From Chryseobacterium gambrini (lineage in GTDB: Bacteria > Bacteroidota > Bacteroidia > Flavobacteriales > Weeksellaceae), in contig NZ_FTOV01000002.1 of assembly GCF_900156825.1 (NCBI RefSeq), forward strand, positions 124,001 to 188,000: a stretch of DNA of 64,000 bases, in the 5' to 3' direction. Under the pieces are notes generated by a model. It searched no databases and was not told where the DNA came from. It saw only the letters and a list, made by a program, of their open reading frames with translations. Numbering within the stretch: the first letter of the stretch is position 1; each line of letters begins with the position of its first letter. Position numbers and translations under genes: made by a program. Below, piece by piece: positions 37,597 to 46,724 of this stretch.

Positions 37597-38463
37597 TTAA
37601 TATCCAAAAACATCATTAAAACTAAACGTCTCGTCTAATCTTACCCCTTTTTCAGTCATTTTCAGACTTGCCAGTTCGTTATGTGCGTCATGCTCAAAGA
37701 ATAGTAAATATTCATTATCCACACACTGCTTAAGAAATTTACCCTTTTCTTCTAAAGTTAAAAGAGGACGCGTATCGTAACCCATCACATAAACCTGAGG
37801 AATATGTCCCGCAGTCGGAATTAAATCTGCCGCGAAAACAATTGTTTTTTCCTGATATTGAATCACAGGAAGCATTTGCTTTTCCGTATGACCGTCAACA
37901 AAAATCACATCCATTTTTAAATCCGGTGCAAAACCATAATTTCCGGTTGCAGGAAGGGGTAAAAAGTTTAATTGTCCGCTTTCCTGAATCGGAATAATGT
38001 TCTCCTTCAGAAAACTCGCTTTTTCTCTTGCATTAGGTTCCGTTGCCCATTTCCAGTGATTTTCATTCGTCCAGAACTGTGCATTTTTGAAAGCAGGTCT
38101 GTAACCTGTTTTATCATCATTCCATTCAATCGCGCCACCGCAGTGATCAAAGTGAAGGTGAGTAAGGAAAACATCGGTGATATCCTCTCTTACAAAACCA
38201 TATTTCTTTAAGTTTTTGTCTAAATTATCGTCTCCCCAAAGCGAATAATGACCGAAAAATTTGTCGTCCTGCTTATTTCCAAGACCACAGTCAATTAAGA
38301 TTAATTTTTTTCCGTCTTCCACAAGAAGAGAACGGGTTCCCAGTTCAATCAGGTTTCTTTCGTCTGCAGGATTTGTTTTTTCCCACAGACTCTTTGGGAC
38401 GACTCCGAACATCGCTCCGCCGTCGAGCTTAAATTTTCCGCATTGTATTGGATATAGCTTCAT
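37597..38463 (-). CDS. MBL-fold metallo-hydrolase, 288 aa
   Basis: Metallo-beta-lactamase fold with the metal motif HLHFDHCGG (HxHxDH), a later histidine in FVDGHTEKQML, the aspartate in VFAADLIP and a C-terminal histidine in LFFEHDAHNE. No signal peptide, so cytosolic. The family includes lactonases and glyoxalase-like enzymes; the opening 'CGKFKLDGGAMFGVVPKSLW' resembles AHL-lactonase-like and related hydrolases. The substrate cannot be assigned. Upstream gene of a pair with coaE. Confidence 0.88.
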   Translation of the reverse strand: MKLYPIQCGKFKLDGGAMFGVVPKSLWEKTNPADERNLIELGTRSLLVEDGKKLILIDCGLGNKQDDKFFGHYSLWGDDNLDKNLKKYGFVREDITDVFLTHLHFDHCGGAIEWNDDKTGYRPAFKNAQFWTNENHWKWATEPNAREKASFLKENIIPIQESGQLNFLPLPATGNYGFAPDLKMDVIFVDGHTEKQMLPVIQYQEKTIVFAADLIPTAGHIPQVYVMGYDTRPLLTLEEKGKFLKQCVDNEYLLFFEHDAHNELASLKMTEKGVRLDETFSFNDVFGY

Positions 38464-38542
38464 ATAATATTGAGTTTTTTATAATGTTGTTTATTTTTTA
38501 TTTGAATTAAAATCTAAATTTTACTTCGAAATCAAGTTAAAC

Positions 38543-39565
38543 TTAAAACAATTCACCCGGATTTCTCGGTATCGCAATATTCAGATGTTTGTATGCTTTT
38601 TCGGTAACCTCTCTTCCTCTTGGAGTTCTGATGATAAATCCTTCCTGAATTAAAAAAGGTTCATAAACTTCTTCCAGAGTTTCAGGATTTTCTGCAATAG
38701 ATGTTGCCAGAGCAGAGATTCCGACAGGTTTTCCTTTAAAATTTTCGATCATGACACGCATGATTTTGTTATCCATCTCATCCAGACCAAATTCATCAAC
38801 GTTTAATGAATTTAAAGCATATTTTGTAATATTAATTTCAATTTCTCCATTGCCTTTTATTTCTGCAAAATCCCTTACTCTTCTCAAAAGAGCATTGGCA
38901 ATTCTCGGTGTTCCTCGGCTTCTTCTGGCAATTTCAATGGCCGCATCTTCATAAATTTTTACGCCCAGAACTCTTGCACTTCGGATAATAATCATCGACA
39001 AAAGTTCAATCGTATAATATTCCAGTCTGCTTTGGATTCCGAATCTTGCCAACATCGGTTTTGTAAGCATTCCGCTTCGGGTTGTAGCTCCCACCAAAGT
39101 AAAAGGATTCAGCCCGATCTGTACACTTCTCGCATTCGGACCGGTTTCCAGCATGATATCAATTTTATAATCTTCCATTGCAGAATACAGATATTCTTCC
39201 ACAACAGGAGAAAGACGGTGGATTTCATCAATGAAAAGCACATCATTTTCTTCCAGATTGGTTAATAAACCGGCTAAACTTCCGGGTTTATCCAAAACAG
39301 GTCCCGAAGTTATCTTGCAATTTACCCCAAGTTCATTCGCGATGATATTGGCCAAAGTGGTCTTTCCCAAACCGGGAGGACCGTGCAAAAGAACATGATC
39401 CAGCGCTCCGCCACGCCTTTTTGCAGCCGTCACGAAAACTTCAAGATTTTCCAATGTTTTTCTCTGTCCGGCAAAATCTTTAAAACTCTGGGGACGAATC
39501 TGCTCTTCCTGCGCAAGTTCTTCGCGGGAATAATTTTCTTTATCGGGATGTAAAAAATCGGGCAT
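38543..39565 (-). CDS. ruvB: Holliday junction branch migration ATPase RuvB
   Basis: AAA+ motor that, with RuvA and RuvC, drives Holliday junction migration in recombination repair. 340 residues. Walker [16 protein letters not shown], Walker [11 protein letters not shown], sensor 1 [17 protein letters not shown], the arginine-bearing [20 protein letters not shown] and a winged-helix C-terminus ([20 protein letters not shown]) are all present. The N-terminal [20 protein letters not shown] is normal for the family. Monocistronic. Confidence 0.96.
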   Translation of the reverse strand: MPDFLHPDKENYSREELAQEEQIRPQSFKDFAGQRKTLENLEVFVTAAKRRGGALDHVLLHGPPGLGKTTLANIIANELGVNCKITSGPVLDKPGSLAGLLTNLEENDVLFIDEIHRLSPVVEEYLYSAMEDYKIDIMLETGPNARSVQIGLNPFTLVGATTRSGMLTKPMLARFGIQSRLEYYTIELLSMIIIRSARVLGVKIYEDAAIEIARRSRGTPRIANALLRRVRDFAEIKGNGEIEINITKYALNSLNVDEFGLDEMDNKIMRVMIENFKGKPVGISALATSIAENPETLEEVYEPFLIQEGFIIRTPRGREVTEKAYKHLNIAIPRNPGELF

Positions 39566-39716
39566 TAATTCAATTTCATTTACCGTAAAGATAGGAAAAT
39601 TGAGATTAAGAGTAAGGTTGATTTCATTAAAAATTAAGATTTGAGAACAACAGATATTTTAAGTATTTTTGAGAGAGAAAAAACAAGTTAAAATTTTTTT
39701 TAACTATTCTAAGCTG

Positions 39717-39774
39717 AGATTCCTACGGAATGACAAACTTTATGCAGATTTTTTGTCATGCTGAAAGCATCTAA
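39717..39774. repeat. REP-like inverted pair upstream of hutI
   Basis: AGATTCCTACGGAATGACAA (39717-39736) faces TTGTCATGCTGAAAGCATCT (39753-39772) in inverted orientation. Each element is itself a small hairpin: ATTCC-tac-GGAAT and ATGCT-gaa-AGCAT. The flanks TTGTC and CT are shared while the stems differ by compensating pairs. Confidence 0.75.
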
Positions 39775-39822
39775 GTAAAGTAATCAAACTATTGATCTAA
39801 ACTTTAGCTTTAAACTAAATAA

Positions 39823-41046
39823 ATGAAACTAATTGGTCCTTTCAAGCAGGTTGTAACACTTGCAAACCTTCCTTTAAGAGGAAAACTTTCAGACGAACAG
39901 CTTGAAATCATTCCCGATGGAGGAATTTTAATCGATAATAATAAAATTGAGAAAGTCGGAAACTTTGAGATTCTAAAATCCGAAAACCACAATATAGAAA
40001 TTGAAACGGTAGAAGGAGAGCAGATTGTTCTTCCGGCTTTCGTAGATTCCCACACGCATATTTGCTTTGGCGGAAACCGGGCGAATGATTTTGCCATGCG
40101 TAACGCAGGAAAAACGTACCTCGAAATTGCCGAAAGCGGGGGAGGAATCTGGAGCTCGGTGCAGCATACAAGAAATGCATCGGAGGAAGAATTGTTAAAA
40201 ACTTTGCTCGAAAGAATTGATTTTTTAATTTCTCTTGGAATTACAACCATTGAAGTAAAAAGCGGTTATGGTTTAGACGCTGAAAACGAACTGAAAATGC
40301 TTCGCATCATTAAAAAAGCGCAGGAACAGACGAAAGCAACTCTGGTTCCAACCTGTCTTTCCGCACATCTGAAGCCAAGAGATTTTGAAGGAAGCAATGA
40401 AGAGTACTTGCACTATATTGTAACGGAAATTTTACCGAAAGTAAAAGAAGAGGATTTGGCAAAGCGGGTTGATATTTTTATTGAAAAGTCGGCATTTCAG
40501 CCCGAAGAAAGCAAAAACTTTTTGTTAAAAGCTAAAGAATTAGGTTTTGAAATTACTGTTCATGCAGATCAGTTTACTCCGGGAAGTTCAAGAATTGCAG
40601 TTGAAGTGGGGGCAAAATCTGCCGATCATCTGGAAGCCACCATTGATGACGATATTGAATTTATAGCAAAATCTGATACGGTAGCCACGGCTTTACCCGG
40701 GGCAAGTTTAGGATTGGGAGAAAAATTTACGCCGGCGAGAAAATTATTGGACGCAGGAGCGATTGTAGCGATCGCAAGTGACTGGAATCCCGGTTCTGCG
40801 CCTATGGGAAATTTAATTACTCAAGCTTCCATTCTGGCAACATTTGAAAAGTTGACGACAGCAGAAGTTTTAGCAGGAATGACTTTCCGATCAGCTTTTG
40901 CGCTTGGTCTGGAAGACAGAGGAAGACTGGAAGGTGGATTGAAAGCAGATTTTGTGACTTTTAAAACCAATAATTTCCAGAATGTCCTTTATAATCAGGG
41001 AAGCTTAAAAGCGGAGAATGTTTATATTGATGGAATTAAAATTTAA
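39823..41046 (+). CDS. hutI: Imidazolonepropionase
   Basis: Third enzyme of histidine breakdown: imidazolone-5-propionate to formimino-glutamate. Amidohydrolase fold with the metal motif VDSHTHICFGG (HxH), the substrate-binding segment YGLDAENELKMLRIIKKA, and the metal histidine in TVHADQFTPG. The late aspartate is in IASDWNPGSAP. 407 residues, normal. The next hut gene, hutG, lies 0.5 kb downstream with a GIY-YIG unit in between. Confidence 0.95.
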   Translation: MKLIGPFKQVVTLANLPLRGKLSDEQLEIIPDGGILIDNNKIEKVGNFEILKSENHNIEIETVEGEQIVLPAFVDSHTHICFGGNRANDFAMRNAGKTYLEIAESGGGIWSSVQHTRNASEEELLKTLLERIDFLISLGITTIEVKSGYGLDAENELKMLRIIKKAQEQTKATLVPTCLSAHLKPRDFEGSNEEYLHYIVTEILPKVKEEDLAKRVDIFIEKSAFQPEESKNFLLKAKELGFEITVHADQFTPGSSRIAVEVGAKSADHLEATIDDDIEFIAKSDTVATALPGASLGLGEKFTPARKLLDAGAIVAIASDWNPGSAPMGNLITQASILATFEKLTTAEVLAGMTFRSAFALGLEDRGRLEGGLKADFVTFKTNNFQNVLYNQGSLKAENVYIDGIKI

Positions 41047-41077
41047 AAAAACATAATGTTTTATATTACAGATTAAT

Positions 41078-41149
41078 TTAGATGCTTTCAGCATGACAAA
41101 TATTACGCTATATTAAGACGTTCGAATTGTCATGCTGAAAGCATCTAAA
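41078..41149. repeat. REP-like inverted pair left of the GIY-YIG gene
   Basis: AGATGCTTTCAGCATGACAA (41080-41099) and TTGTCATGCTGAAAGCATCT (41127-41146) are exact reverse complements separated by 27 bp. The second element is identical to 39753-39772. Confidence 0.9.
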
Positions 41150-41174
41150 TATACTTTAACACAAACGATAAAAA

Positions 41175-41486
41175 ATGTTCGAATTAAATGAAGGAATTTA
41201 TAAATTTTATGTTTACATCTTAACTAATAAAAACAGAACAGTTTTATATACGGGAGTTACCGGAAACTTGCATCAGAGATTATCTCAACATATAAATAAA
41301 TTAAATCCTGATAGTTTTACTGCAAAATATAATGTCTGTTTTCTGATTTACTATCAAAGCTTTGGCTGGATACATCAGGCGATAGAAAGAGAAAAAGAAA
41401 TAAAATTATTAAAAAGAGACAAAAAACTTGAATTAATAAGAGCAATAAATCCCAATTTAGAATTTCTTAATTATCTTTTTGAATAA
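41175..41486 (+). CDS. Small GIY-YIG nuclease-domain protein, 103 aa
   Basis: A single GIY-YIG domain: KFYVYILTNKNRTVLYTGVT (Tyr and Tyr-Thr-Gly of the motif), arginine in HQRLSQHINKL, and the catalytic glutamate in IEREKEIKLLKRDKKLELI. This is the YhbQ/UPF0213-like stand-alone type with no extra DNA-binding domain. It sits between hutI and hutG and is bracketed by REP-like elements (41127-41146 and, inverted, 41494-41513). No signal peptide. It may cut DNA at structured repeats, but that is inference. Confidence 0.88.
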   Translation: MFELNEGIYKFYVYILTNKNRTVLYTGVTGNLHQRLSQHINKLNPDSFTAKYNVCFLIYYQSFGWIHQAIEREKEIKLLKRDKKLELIRAINPNLEFLNYLFE

Positions 41487-41493
41487 ATTGCAG

Positions 41494-41513
41494 AGATGCT
41501 TCTGGCATAACAA
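41494..41513. repeat. REP-like element right of the GIY-YIG gene
   Basis: AGATGCTTCTGGCATAACAA; its reverse complement matches TTGTCATGCTGAAAGCATCT at 16 of 20 positions, so with 41127-41146 it brackets the GIY-YIG gene as an imperfect inverted repeat. Confidence 0.65.
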
Positions 41514-41542
41514 TTAAAACCACACACAAATTAAACTTATTA

Positions 41543-42466
41543 ATGATGAACACGATTTGGCAGGGAAGATTAGACGGAGAAGAACTTCTTTTCCACAGAA
41601 TATTTCAGAGGGTAAAAGAAGAAAATAACTACGATCTTGTTTCACCTAAAGATTTCATTTTACATGGATTTACTGTAGATGAAGGCGTTAGACGGAATAA
41701 GGGAAGACAGGGCGCAAAAGATGCTCCGGATATTATCCGTAAAAATATGTCGAATTTTCCTGTAATCCGTCCTGATTTTTCTTTGCTGGATTTTGGAAAT
41801 ATTACCTGTGAAGACGGAAATTTAGAGAATACCCAAAACAGTCTTGCTAAAAATGTTTCCAAAGTGTTGTTGAAAGGAGGGAGATCTGTAGTTTTAGGCG
41901 GAGGTCATGAAGTCACTTATGCACATTATTTAGGCTTGAAAACAGCTTTTCCTGAACAGAAGATAGGAATCATTAATATTGATGCTCATTTTGATAACAG
42001 ACAGCCTGAAAATGGAGTAGGAGCGAGTTCCGGAACCGGATTCTGGCAAATTGCTCAGGAAGGCGAAATTCATTCGCTGCATATCGGAATTCAGAGAAAT
42101 TCAAATACTTTGAAATTATTTGATACCGCCCATCAGTACGGAATGAAATATATTCTTGCCGATGAACTTTTCTTTGAAAACTTACCTTCCGTTTACCAAA
42201 GAATTAATGATCTGCTCGACAGTGTAGATTATCTGTATCTTACGATTTGTATGGATGTTTTCAACGCTTCCATTGCTCCCGGAGTTTCCGCTTCCGCCTA
42301 TAACGGAATTTTTGCTGATGCCACATTCATGCATTTTTACAGACATATTCTGAAAAGTGAAAAACTTTTGGCACTCGACGTCGCAGAGGTAAATCCTCAG
42401 TTTGACATACAGGACAGAACTGCAAGATTAGCCGCAACACTTATGAATGAGTGGTTTATGATTTAA
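41543..42466 (+). CDS. hutG: Formimidoylglutamase
   Basis: Arginase/ureohydrolase family enzyme of histidine breakdown, converting formimino-glutamate to glutamate and formamide. Manganese ligands: VLGGGHEVTYAH, NIDAHFDNR (DxHxD) and the DVFNASIAPGVSASAYN segment (DxFxxS/D). 307 residues. The start may be the ATG at 41543 or the next at 41546. The family also includes agmatinase, but the hutI neighbour and the GFTVDEGVRRNKGRQGAKDAP opening favour HutG. Confidence 0.9.
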   Translation: MMNTIWQGRLDGEELLFHRIFQRVKEENNYDLVSPKDFILHGFTVDEGVRRNKGRQGAKDAPDIIRKNMSNFPVIRPDFSLLDFGNITCEDGNLENTQNSLAKNVSKVLLKGGRSVVLGGGHEVTYAHYLGLKTAFPEQKIGIINIDAHFDNRQPENGVGASSGTGFWQIAQEGEIHSLHIGIQRNSNTLKLFDTAHQYGMKYILADELFFENLPSVYQRINDLLDSVDYLYLTICMDVFNASIAPGVSASAYNGIFADATFMHFYRHILKSEKLLALDVAEVNPQFDIQDRTARLAATLMNEWFMI

Positions 42467-42606
42467 CATAAAAATTAACAATATTCCGATAGAAAAAATC
42501 ATTATTTTATATAACCCGAAGGAACAGGATTTGTTGCTTCCAAGATGCTTGAAGAAAAGCATTAATTAAATTCGGCAAAGACTGAATTTAAAACAGAAAT
42601 TATAGT

Positions 42607-43905
42607 ATGGAACAATTAATTGAAAATAAACTTATCAAAGCAGATAAGGCATTTTCAGAATGGAGAAAAGTACCATTCGAAGACAGACAGAAACTCATTG
42701 CTAAAGCAGCGGAAATCTTAAAAAACAATTCTGAAAAATTTGGAACGATCATTACTCAGGAAATGAACAAACCTATTTCAGAATCTGTTGCTGAGGTTGA
42801 AAAATGTGCTTTAATGATGAATTATTATGCAGATGCTGAAAATATTTTAAAACCAGAGAAAATCGAGTCCGAATTTTCTTATTCTGAAGTTCATTATGTT
42901 CCAAAAGGGGTAATTTTAGGAGTAATGCCATGGAATTTCCCTTTCTGGCAGGTCTTGAGATTTGCCGTTCCTGCCATTTTAGCCGGAAATACCGTTGTTC
43001 TAAAACATGCGTCGATTTGTTTCGGAAGTGGAAATGCAATCGAAAAAGTACTTTTGGAAGCCGGATTTCCGAAAGGAATTTTCCAGAATCTTGAGGTAAG
43101 CCATAAAGCAGTAAAAGGAATTCTCGAACATGATGCGGTAAAAGGAGTCAGTCTGACAGGAAGCGGAAAAGCAGGAGGAGAAGTAGCTTCGATTGCAGGA
43201 TTAAATATCAAAAAATCTCTGCTTGAACTTGGCGGAAGTGATGCTTTTATTGTAATGGAAGACGGAGATCTGGATGAAGCGGCAAAAGCGGGGGTAAAAT
43301 CAAGACTTCAGAATTGCGGACAAACCTGTACCGCGGCGAAAAGATTCATCATTGATGAAAAAATTGAAGATGCCTTTCTTCCTATATTTATTGAAGAATA
43401 TAAAAAATATGAGGTTGGAGATCCGATGGATAAAGAAACTAAAATTGCCGGAATGGCAAGACCGGATCTGGCAGATGAACTGGAAAAACAGTTTCAGAAA
43501 GCACTTGAACATGGTGCTGAAATCATTCTTCCTCTGGAAAGAATTTCTGAAAATGAATTCAGACCCGGTTTAATTCGTGTGCAGGAAGGAAATCCTATTC
43601 TACAGGAAGAGCTTTTCGGACCTTTGGGAATGGTGATGATTGCTAAAAGTGACGAAGAAGCTTTGAAAATGGCGAATGATATTCCTTTTGGACTTTCAAA
43701 TTCCGTATGGACAAAAGATCATTCACGACAACTATTCTTCATAGAAAATCTTGAATCGGGAACCGTTAATATTAACAGAATGACAAGTTCTGATCCGCGT
43801 TTTCCATTCGGTGGATCAAAAGCTTCAGGATATGGAACAGAACTTTCTTTATTGGCTTTACGCGAATTTGTAACGGCAAGAACTGTTGTAGGAAATTATG
43901 AGTAA
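42607..43905 (+). CDS. NAD(P)-dependent aldehyde (succinate-semialdehyde-type) dehydrogenase
   Basis: ALDH superfamily, with the SSADH-like pattern: VPKGVILGVMPWNFPFWQVL, LTGSGKAGGEVASIAG, catalytic glutamate in SLLELGGSDAFIV and catalytic cysteine in QNCGQTCTAAKRFI, then EELFGPLGMVM and INRMTSSDPRFPFGGSKASGYG. At 432 residues it is about 20 shorter at the N-terminus than usual; the NPATGE-like opening is missing. The substrate is not certain; succinate semialdehyde is the usual call. It lies 140 bp after hutG, with no clear promoter. Confidence 0.85.
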   Translation: MEQLIENKLIKADKAFSEWRKVPFEDRQKLIAKAAEILKNNSEKFGTIITQEMNKPISESVAEVEKCALMMNYYADAENILKPEKIESEFSYSEVHYVPKGVILGVMPWNFPFWQVLRFAVPAILAGNTVVLKHASICFGSGNAIEKVLLEAGFPKGIFQNLEVSHKAVKGILEHDAVKGVSLTGSGKAGGEVASIAGLNIKKSLLELGGSDAFIVMEDGDLDEAAKAGVKSRLQNCGQTCTAAKRFIIDEKIEDAFLPIFIEEYKKYEVGDPMDKETKIAGMARPDLADELEKQFQKALEHGAEIILPLERISENEFRPGLIRVQEGNPILQEELFGPLGMVMIAKSDEEALKMANDIPFGLSNSVWTKDHSRQLFFIENLESGTVNINRMTSSDPRFPFGGSKASGYGTELSLLALREFVTARTVVGNYE

Positions 43906-43912
43906 ATAAGGA

Positions 43913-43950
43913 AGTTGGAAGAGGGGAGATGGAAGATGGAAGTTTATAAA
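43913..43950 (+). repeat. Purine-rich GGAAG intergenic repeat
   Basis: GGAAGTTGGAAGAGGGGAG then ATGGAAGATGGAAGTTTAT, downstream of the aldehyde dehydrogenase gene; a related copy in the opposite orientation lies at 10506-10541. Confidence 0.5.
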
Positions 43951-44009
43951 AGTGTTGCTTAATTAACTTTCAATATTTATTCTTTCCGCTTTTAGCTCAA
44001 AAAAAATAA

Positions 44010-44037
44010 AAACTCACGAAGATCTTTCGTGAGTTTT
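44010..44037. terminator. Bidirectional terminator, ALDH and pyk
   Basis: Stem AAACTCACGAA-GATC-TTTCGTGAGTTT with A- and T-tracts on both sides, between converging genes. Confidence 0.9.
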
Positions 44038-44061
44038 TTGTTTATAATGACTTTGTCTAAA

Positions 44062-45507
44062 TTAAACTGTCGTTAATCTTAAGGTATTTGTTTTTCCGCC
44101 TTCGTAAGATGGAGTAGCATTGATGTTGATTACAAAGTCTCCAGCCTCGATATAACCGTAGTTATGTGTCAGCATATTTACCTGGATAATCGTTTCATCA
44201 GTAGATTTCTTCATATCGTAATAATATGCGTGAACTCCCCAAAGTAAATTCAGCATGGTAATAACTCTCTTGTTTCCACTATATACGATGATGTGGGAAT
44301 TGGGTCTGTGTGCAGAAAGCTGGAATGCTGTATATCCTGAACTCGTTAAAGTAACAATCGCAGAAACGTTAGTGGTTTTCGCAATTCTTACGGCTGCAAG
44401 ACAAACTCTGTTGGTGATAAATCGATCATCAATACAGTTGAAATCTTTTTCGATAGGCTCGTTTTTGTGCTGGTAAAAATGAGTAGTTTCAATGTTCTTC
44501 ACAATTTTAGCCATATTTTCCACTACCTGAACCGGATATCTTCCTACAGAAGTTTCTCCTGAAAGCATTACGGCATCTGCTCCGTCCAATACAGAATTTG
44601 CAACGTCATTTACTTCCGCTCTTGTTGGCGTTAAACTGTTGATCATTGTTTCCATCATTTGCGTAGCGATAATTACCGGCTTAGAATAGAATCTTGCTTT
44701 TTCTACCAGAGTCTTCTGGATAGCAGGAACTTCTTCCATCGGAACTTCAACTCCCAAATCTCCACGTGCAACCATCAAACCGTCGCATTCCAATAAGATT
44801 TCGTCGATATTTTTTACCCCTTCCGGTTTTTCAATTTTCGCGATGATCGGCGTTTTGAATTTTCCGTTCGGATGTTTTGAAATTAATTCTTTAAGATCAA
44901 TAATATCCTGTGCATGACGAACGAATGAAAGAGCGATCCAGTCTACTTCCTGATCCAGCATGAAATTGGCATCCTGAATGTCCTTTTCCGTTAAAGCAGG
45001 AAGAGAAACATTCGTATTGGGAAGGTTTACCCCTTTTTTAGAACTCAACGGTCCTCCCTGAATGGTTTTCGCTTTTACAGTGTCTAATTCATTGGTTTCG
45101 GTAACTTCCAAAACGAGTTTACCATCATCAATAAGGATTCTTTCTCCAACCTTCACATCCTGTGGAAACTGTTGGTACGTCATGTACACTTTTGTAGAAT
45201 CTCCTTCAATTTTTTCGTTGGTAAAAGTAAGGATGTCTCCCGGATTAAGGTAAGAACCTTCTTTTACAACTCCTACTCTTAGTTTAGGACCCTGTAAATC
45301 TCCTAAAATACCAACCGAGAAGCCATATTCTTTATTAAGTTCTCTGATGATCTCGATATTTGAACGAACTAAGTCGTAATCAGCGTGTGAAAAATTGATT
45401 CTGAAAATATCAACACCTGCTTTCATTAACCCTAACATTACTTCCTTCGACGATGAAGCCGGACCAAGCGTTGCAATAATTTTTGTCTTCTTTAAATACT
45501 TATTCAT
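44062..45507 (-). CDS. pyk: Pyruvate kinase
   Basis: Glycolytic enzyme making pyruvate and ATP from phosphoenolpyruvate. The opening KKTKIIATLGPASSS, substrate-lysine segment IIAKIEKPEGVKNIDEIL, signature GLMVARGDLGVEVPMEE and MLSGETSVGRYPVQVV are diagnostic. 481 residues, standard bacterial length. Its first 8 bp overlap the end of the IPExxxVDY gene, so the two are translationally coupled. Last gene of the acpP-fabF-rnc-IPExxxVDY-pyk run. Confidence 0.96.
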   Translation of the reverse strand: MNKYLKKTKIIATLGPASSSKEVMLGLMKAGVDIFRINFSHADYDLVRSNIEIIRELNKEYGFSVGILGDLQGPKLRVGVVKEGSYLNPGDILTFTNEKIEGDSTKVYMTYQQFPQDVKVGERILIDDGKLVLEVTETNELDTVKAKTIQGGPLSSKKGVNLPNTNVSLPALTEKDIQDANFMLDQEVDWIALSFVRHAQDIIDLKELISKHPNGKFKTPIIAKIEKPEGVKNIDEILLECDGLMVARGDLGVEVPMEEVPAIQKTLVEKARFYSKPVIIATQMMETMINSLTPTRAEVNDVANSVLDGADAVMLSGETSVGRYPVQVVENMAKIVKNIETTHFYQHKNEPIEKDFNCIDDRFITNRVCLAAVRIAKTTNVSAIVTLTSSGYTAFQLSAHRPNSHIIVYSGNKRVITMLNLLWGVHAYYYDMKKSTDETIIQVNMLTHNYGYIEAGDFVININATPSYEGGKTNTLRLTTV

Positions 45508-45973
45508 AATACTGGATAATTTGATAAAGTTCTTCCTCAGAACCTAATGTATAATCTTGAATCGGAAACACAAGATTTTCAGGGAGCAAAATTACGGAAA
45601 AATCAGGAAACTGTTCCGAACTGTGCAAAATATATTGCACTTCTACCTGATTATTTAATAAAAATTTAATGTTTTCTTCTTCCGAGAAGAGTTCAGTCTG
45701 TAATTTTTTTTGTTTACTTTCTGCAGATCTGTTCGAAATGAAGGTAAAACAAGTCTTTGTAAATTTGTGGTAAGCTTCAAATCTTGGAAAAAAGTAATCA
45801 TAATAAGATCCGTGAAGAATAACATCTTCAATTCTTTTGAATGTAAGATCGTTGTTTTGATTTACTTTATAGAAAAACTCATGATCGGGTATATTCTTTG
45901 CTAATCTTACCAATCCGATGGTAATATCTTCAAATTCAATATCATCTATATCATAAAGTCTTTGGATTTCCAA
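45500..45973 (-). CDS. IPExxxVDY-family protein, 157 aa
   Basis: A small soluble Bacteroidota family named for a conserved motif, here IPDHEFFYKVN after VRLAKN. It is acidic and lacks signal or membrane segments. Function unknown. It sits between rnc (overlap 23 bp) and pyk (overlap 8 bp), its usual place in flavobacteria. The strict operon overlap implies co-regulation with fatty-acid synthesis, RNase III and pyruvate kinase. Confidence 0.8.
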   Translation of the reverse strand: MEIQRLYDIDDIEFEDITIGLVRLAKNIPDHEFFYKVNQNNDLTFKRIEDVILHGSYYDYFFPRFEAYHKFTKTCFTFISNRSAESKQKKLQTELFSEEENIKFLLNNQVEVQYILHSSEQFPDFSVILLPENLVFPIQDYTLGSEEELYQIIQYYE

Positions 45974-46715
45974 GTATATTTTCTTTTTTGTTTAAAATAT
46001 AAAATGCTCTTTGTGCTGCCTTTTCTTCGGCTTTCTTCTTGGAAGTTTCTGTGGCATTCGCGATTTTTTCTTCTCCCAGCCAAACATGACATCGGAAAAC
46101 AATCGATTTATTTACCTGAATTTCTTCGCAAGTTTCGTACTTTATATTCAGTTTCTTCTTCTGGCTCCATTCCAGCAGAAGACCTTTGTAGCTTACAATT
46201 TTATTTTCTAGTTTGTTAATTTCTGTAGGCGTAAGTAATCTTTCCAGAATGATCTTTTTACAGGTTTCATACTGGAAATCTAAATAAACAGCACCAATTA
46301 AAGCTTCAAATAAATTTCCGGAGATGTTTTCACCTAAAGCAACAACAGAATTTTGTTTCTGCAGAAGATTGGTAAGTTTTAAGTCTTCTCCTAATTTATT
46401 AAGATTTTTCCTATTAACAATCTTAGATTTCATCTGCGTCAGATATCCTTCATTGGCTTGAGGATAGGTATGAAACAAATGACAAGAAATAATTGTACCC
46501 AAAACAGAATCTCCTAAAAATTCCAGCCTTTCGTAGTTGCTGTCTTTGTTTTTAGAAGAATTTTTTAAAGAAAAAGCTTCGCGGTAGAGGGCAACATTTT
46601 GTACCTCAGTTCCAAGCATTTTGCTGAGTTCAGTAATGAGAAAATAATCTCTCTCCGTTAGTTGTCTTTTTCTTTTTTTGAGAAGGAATTTAGAAAAGTA
46701 TTTCTGTAACTCCAT
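45951..46715 (-). CDS. rnc: Ribonuclease III
   Basis: Double-strand-specific endoribonuclease. The RIIID signature is YERLEFLGDSVLGTIISCHL (residues 62-81), with the second acidic catalytic residue in NLFEALIGAVYLD. A C-terminal double-stranded-RNA-binding domain covers about 180-245 (YKGLLLEWSQKKKLN; ATETSKKKAEEKAAQRAF). 254 residues. It starts 9 bp after fabF. Expected to process rRNA precursors and structured mRNAs. Confidence 0.95.
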   Translation of the reverse strand: MELQKYFSKFLLKKRKRQLTERDYFLITELSKMLGTEVQNVALYREAFSLKNSSKNKDSNYERLEFLGDSVLGTIISCHLFHTYPQANEGYLTQMKSKIVNRKNLNKLGEDLKLTNLLQKQNSVVALGENISGNLFEALIGAVYLDFQYETCKKIILERLLTPTEINKLENKIVSYKGLLLEWSQKKKLNIKYETCEEIQVNKSIVFRCHVWLGEEKIANATETSKKKAEEKAAQRAFYILNKKENILGNPKTL

Positions 46716-46724
46716 TCAGTAGAT

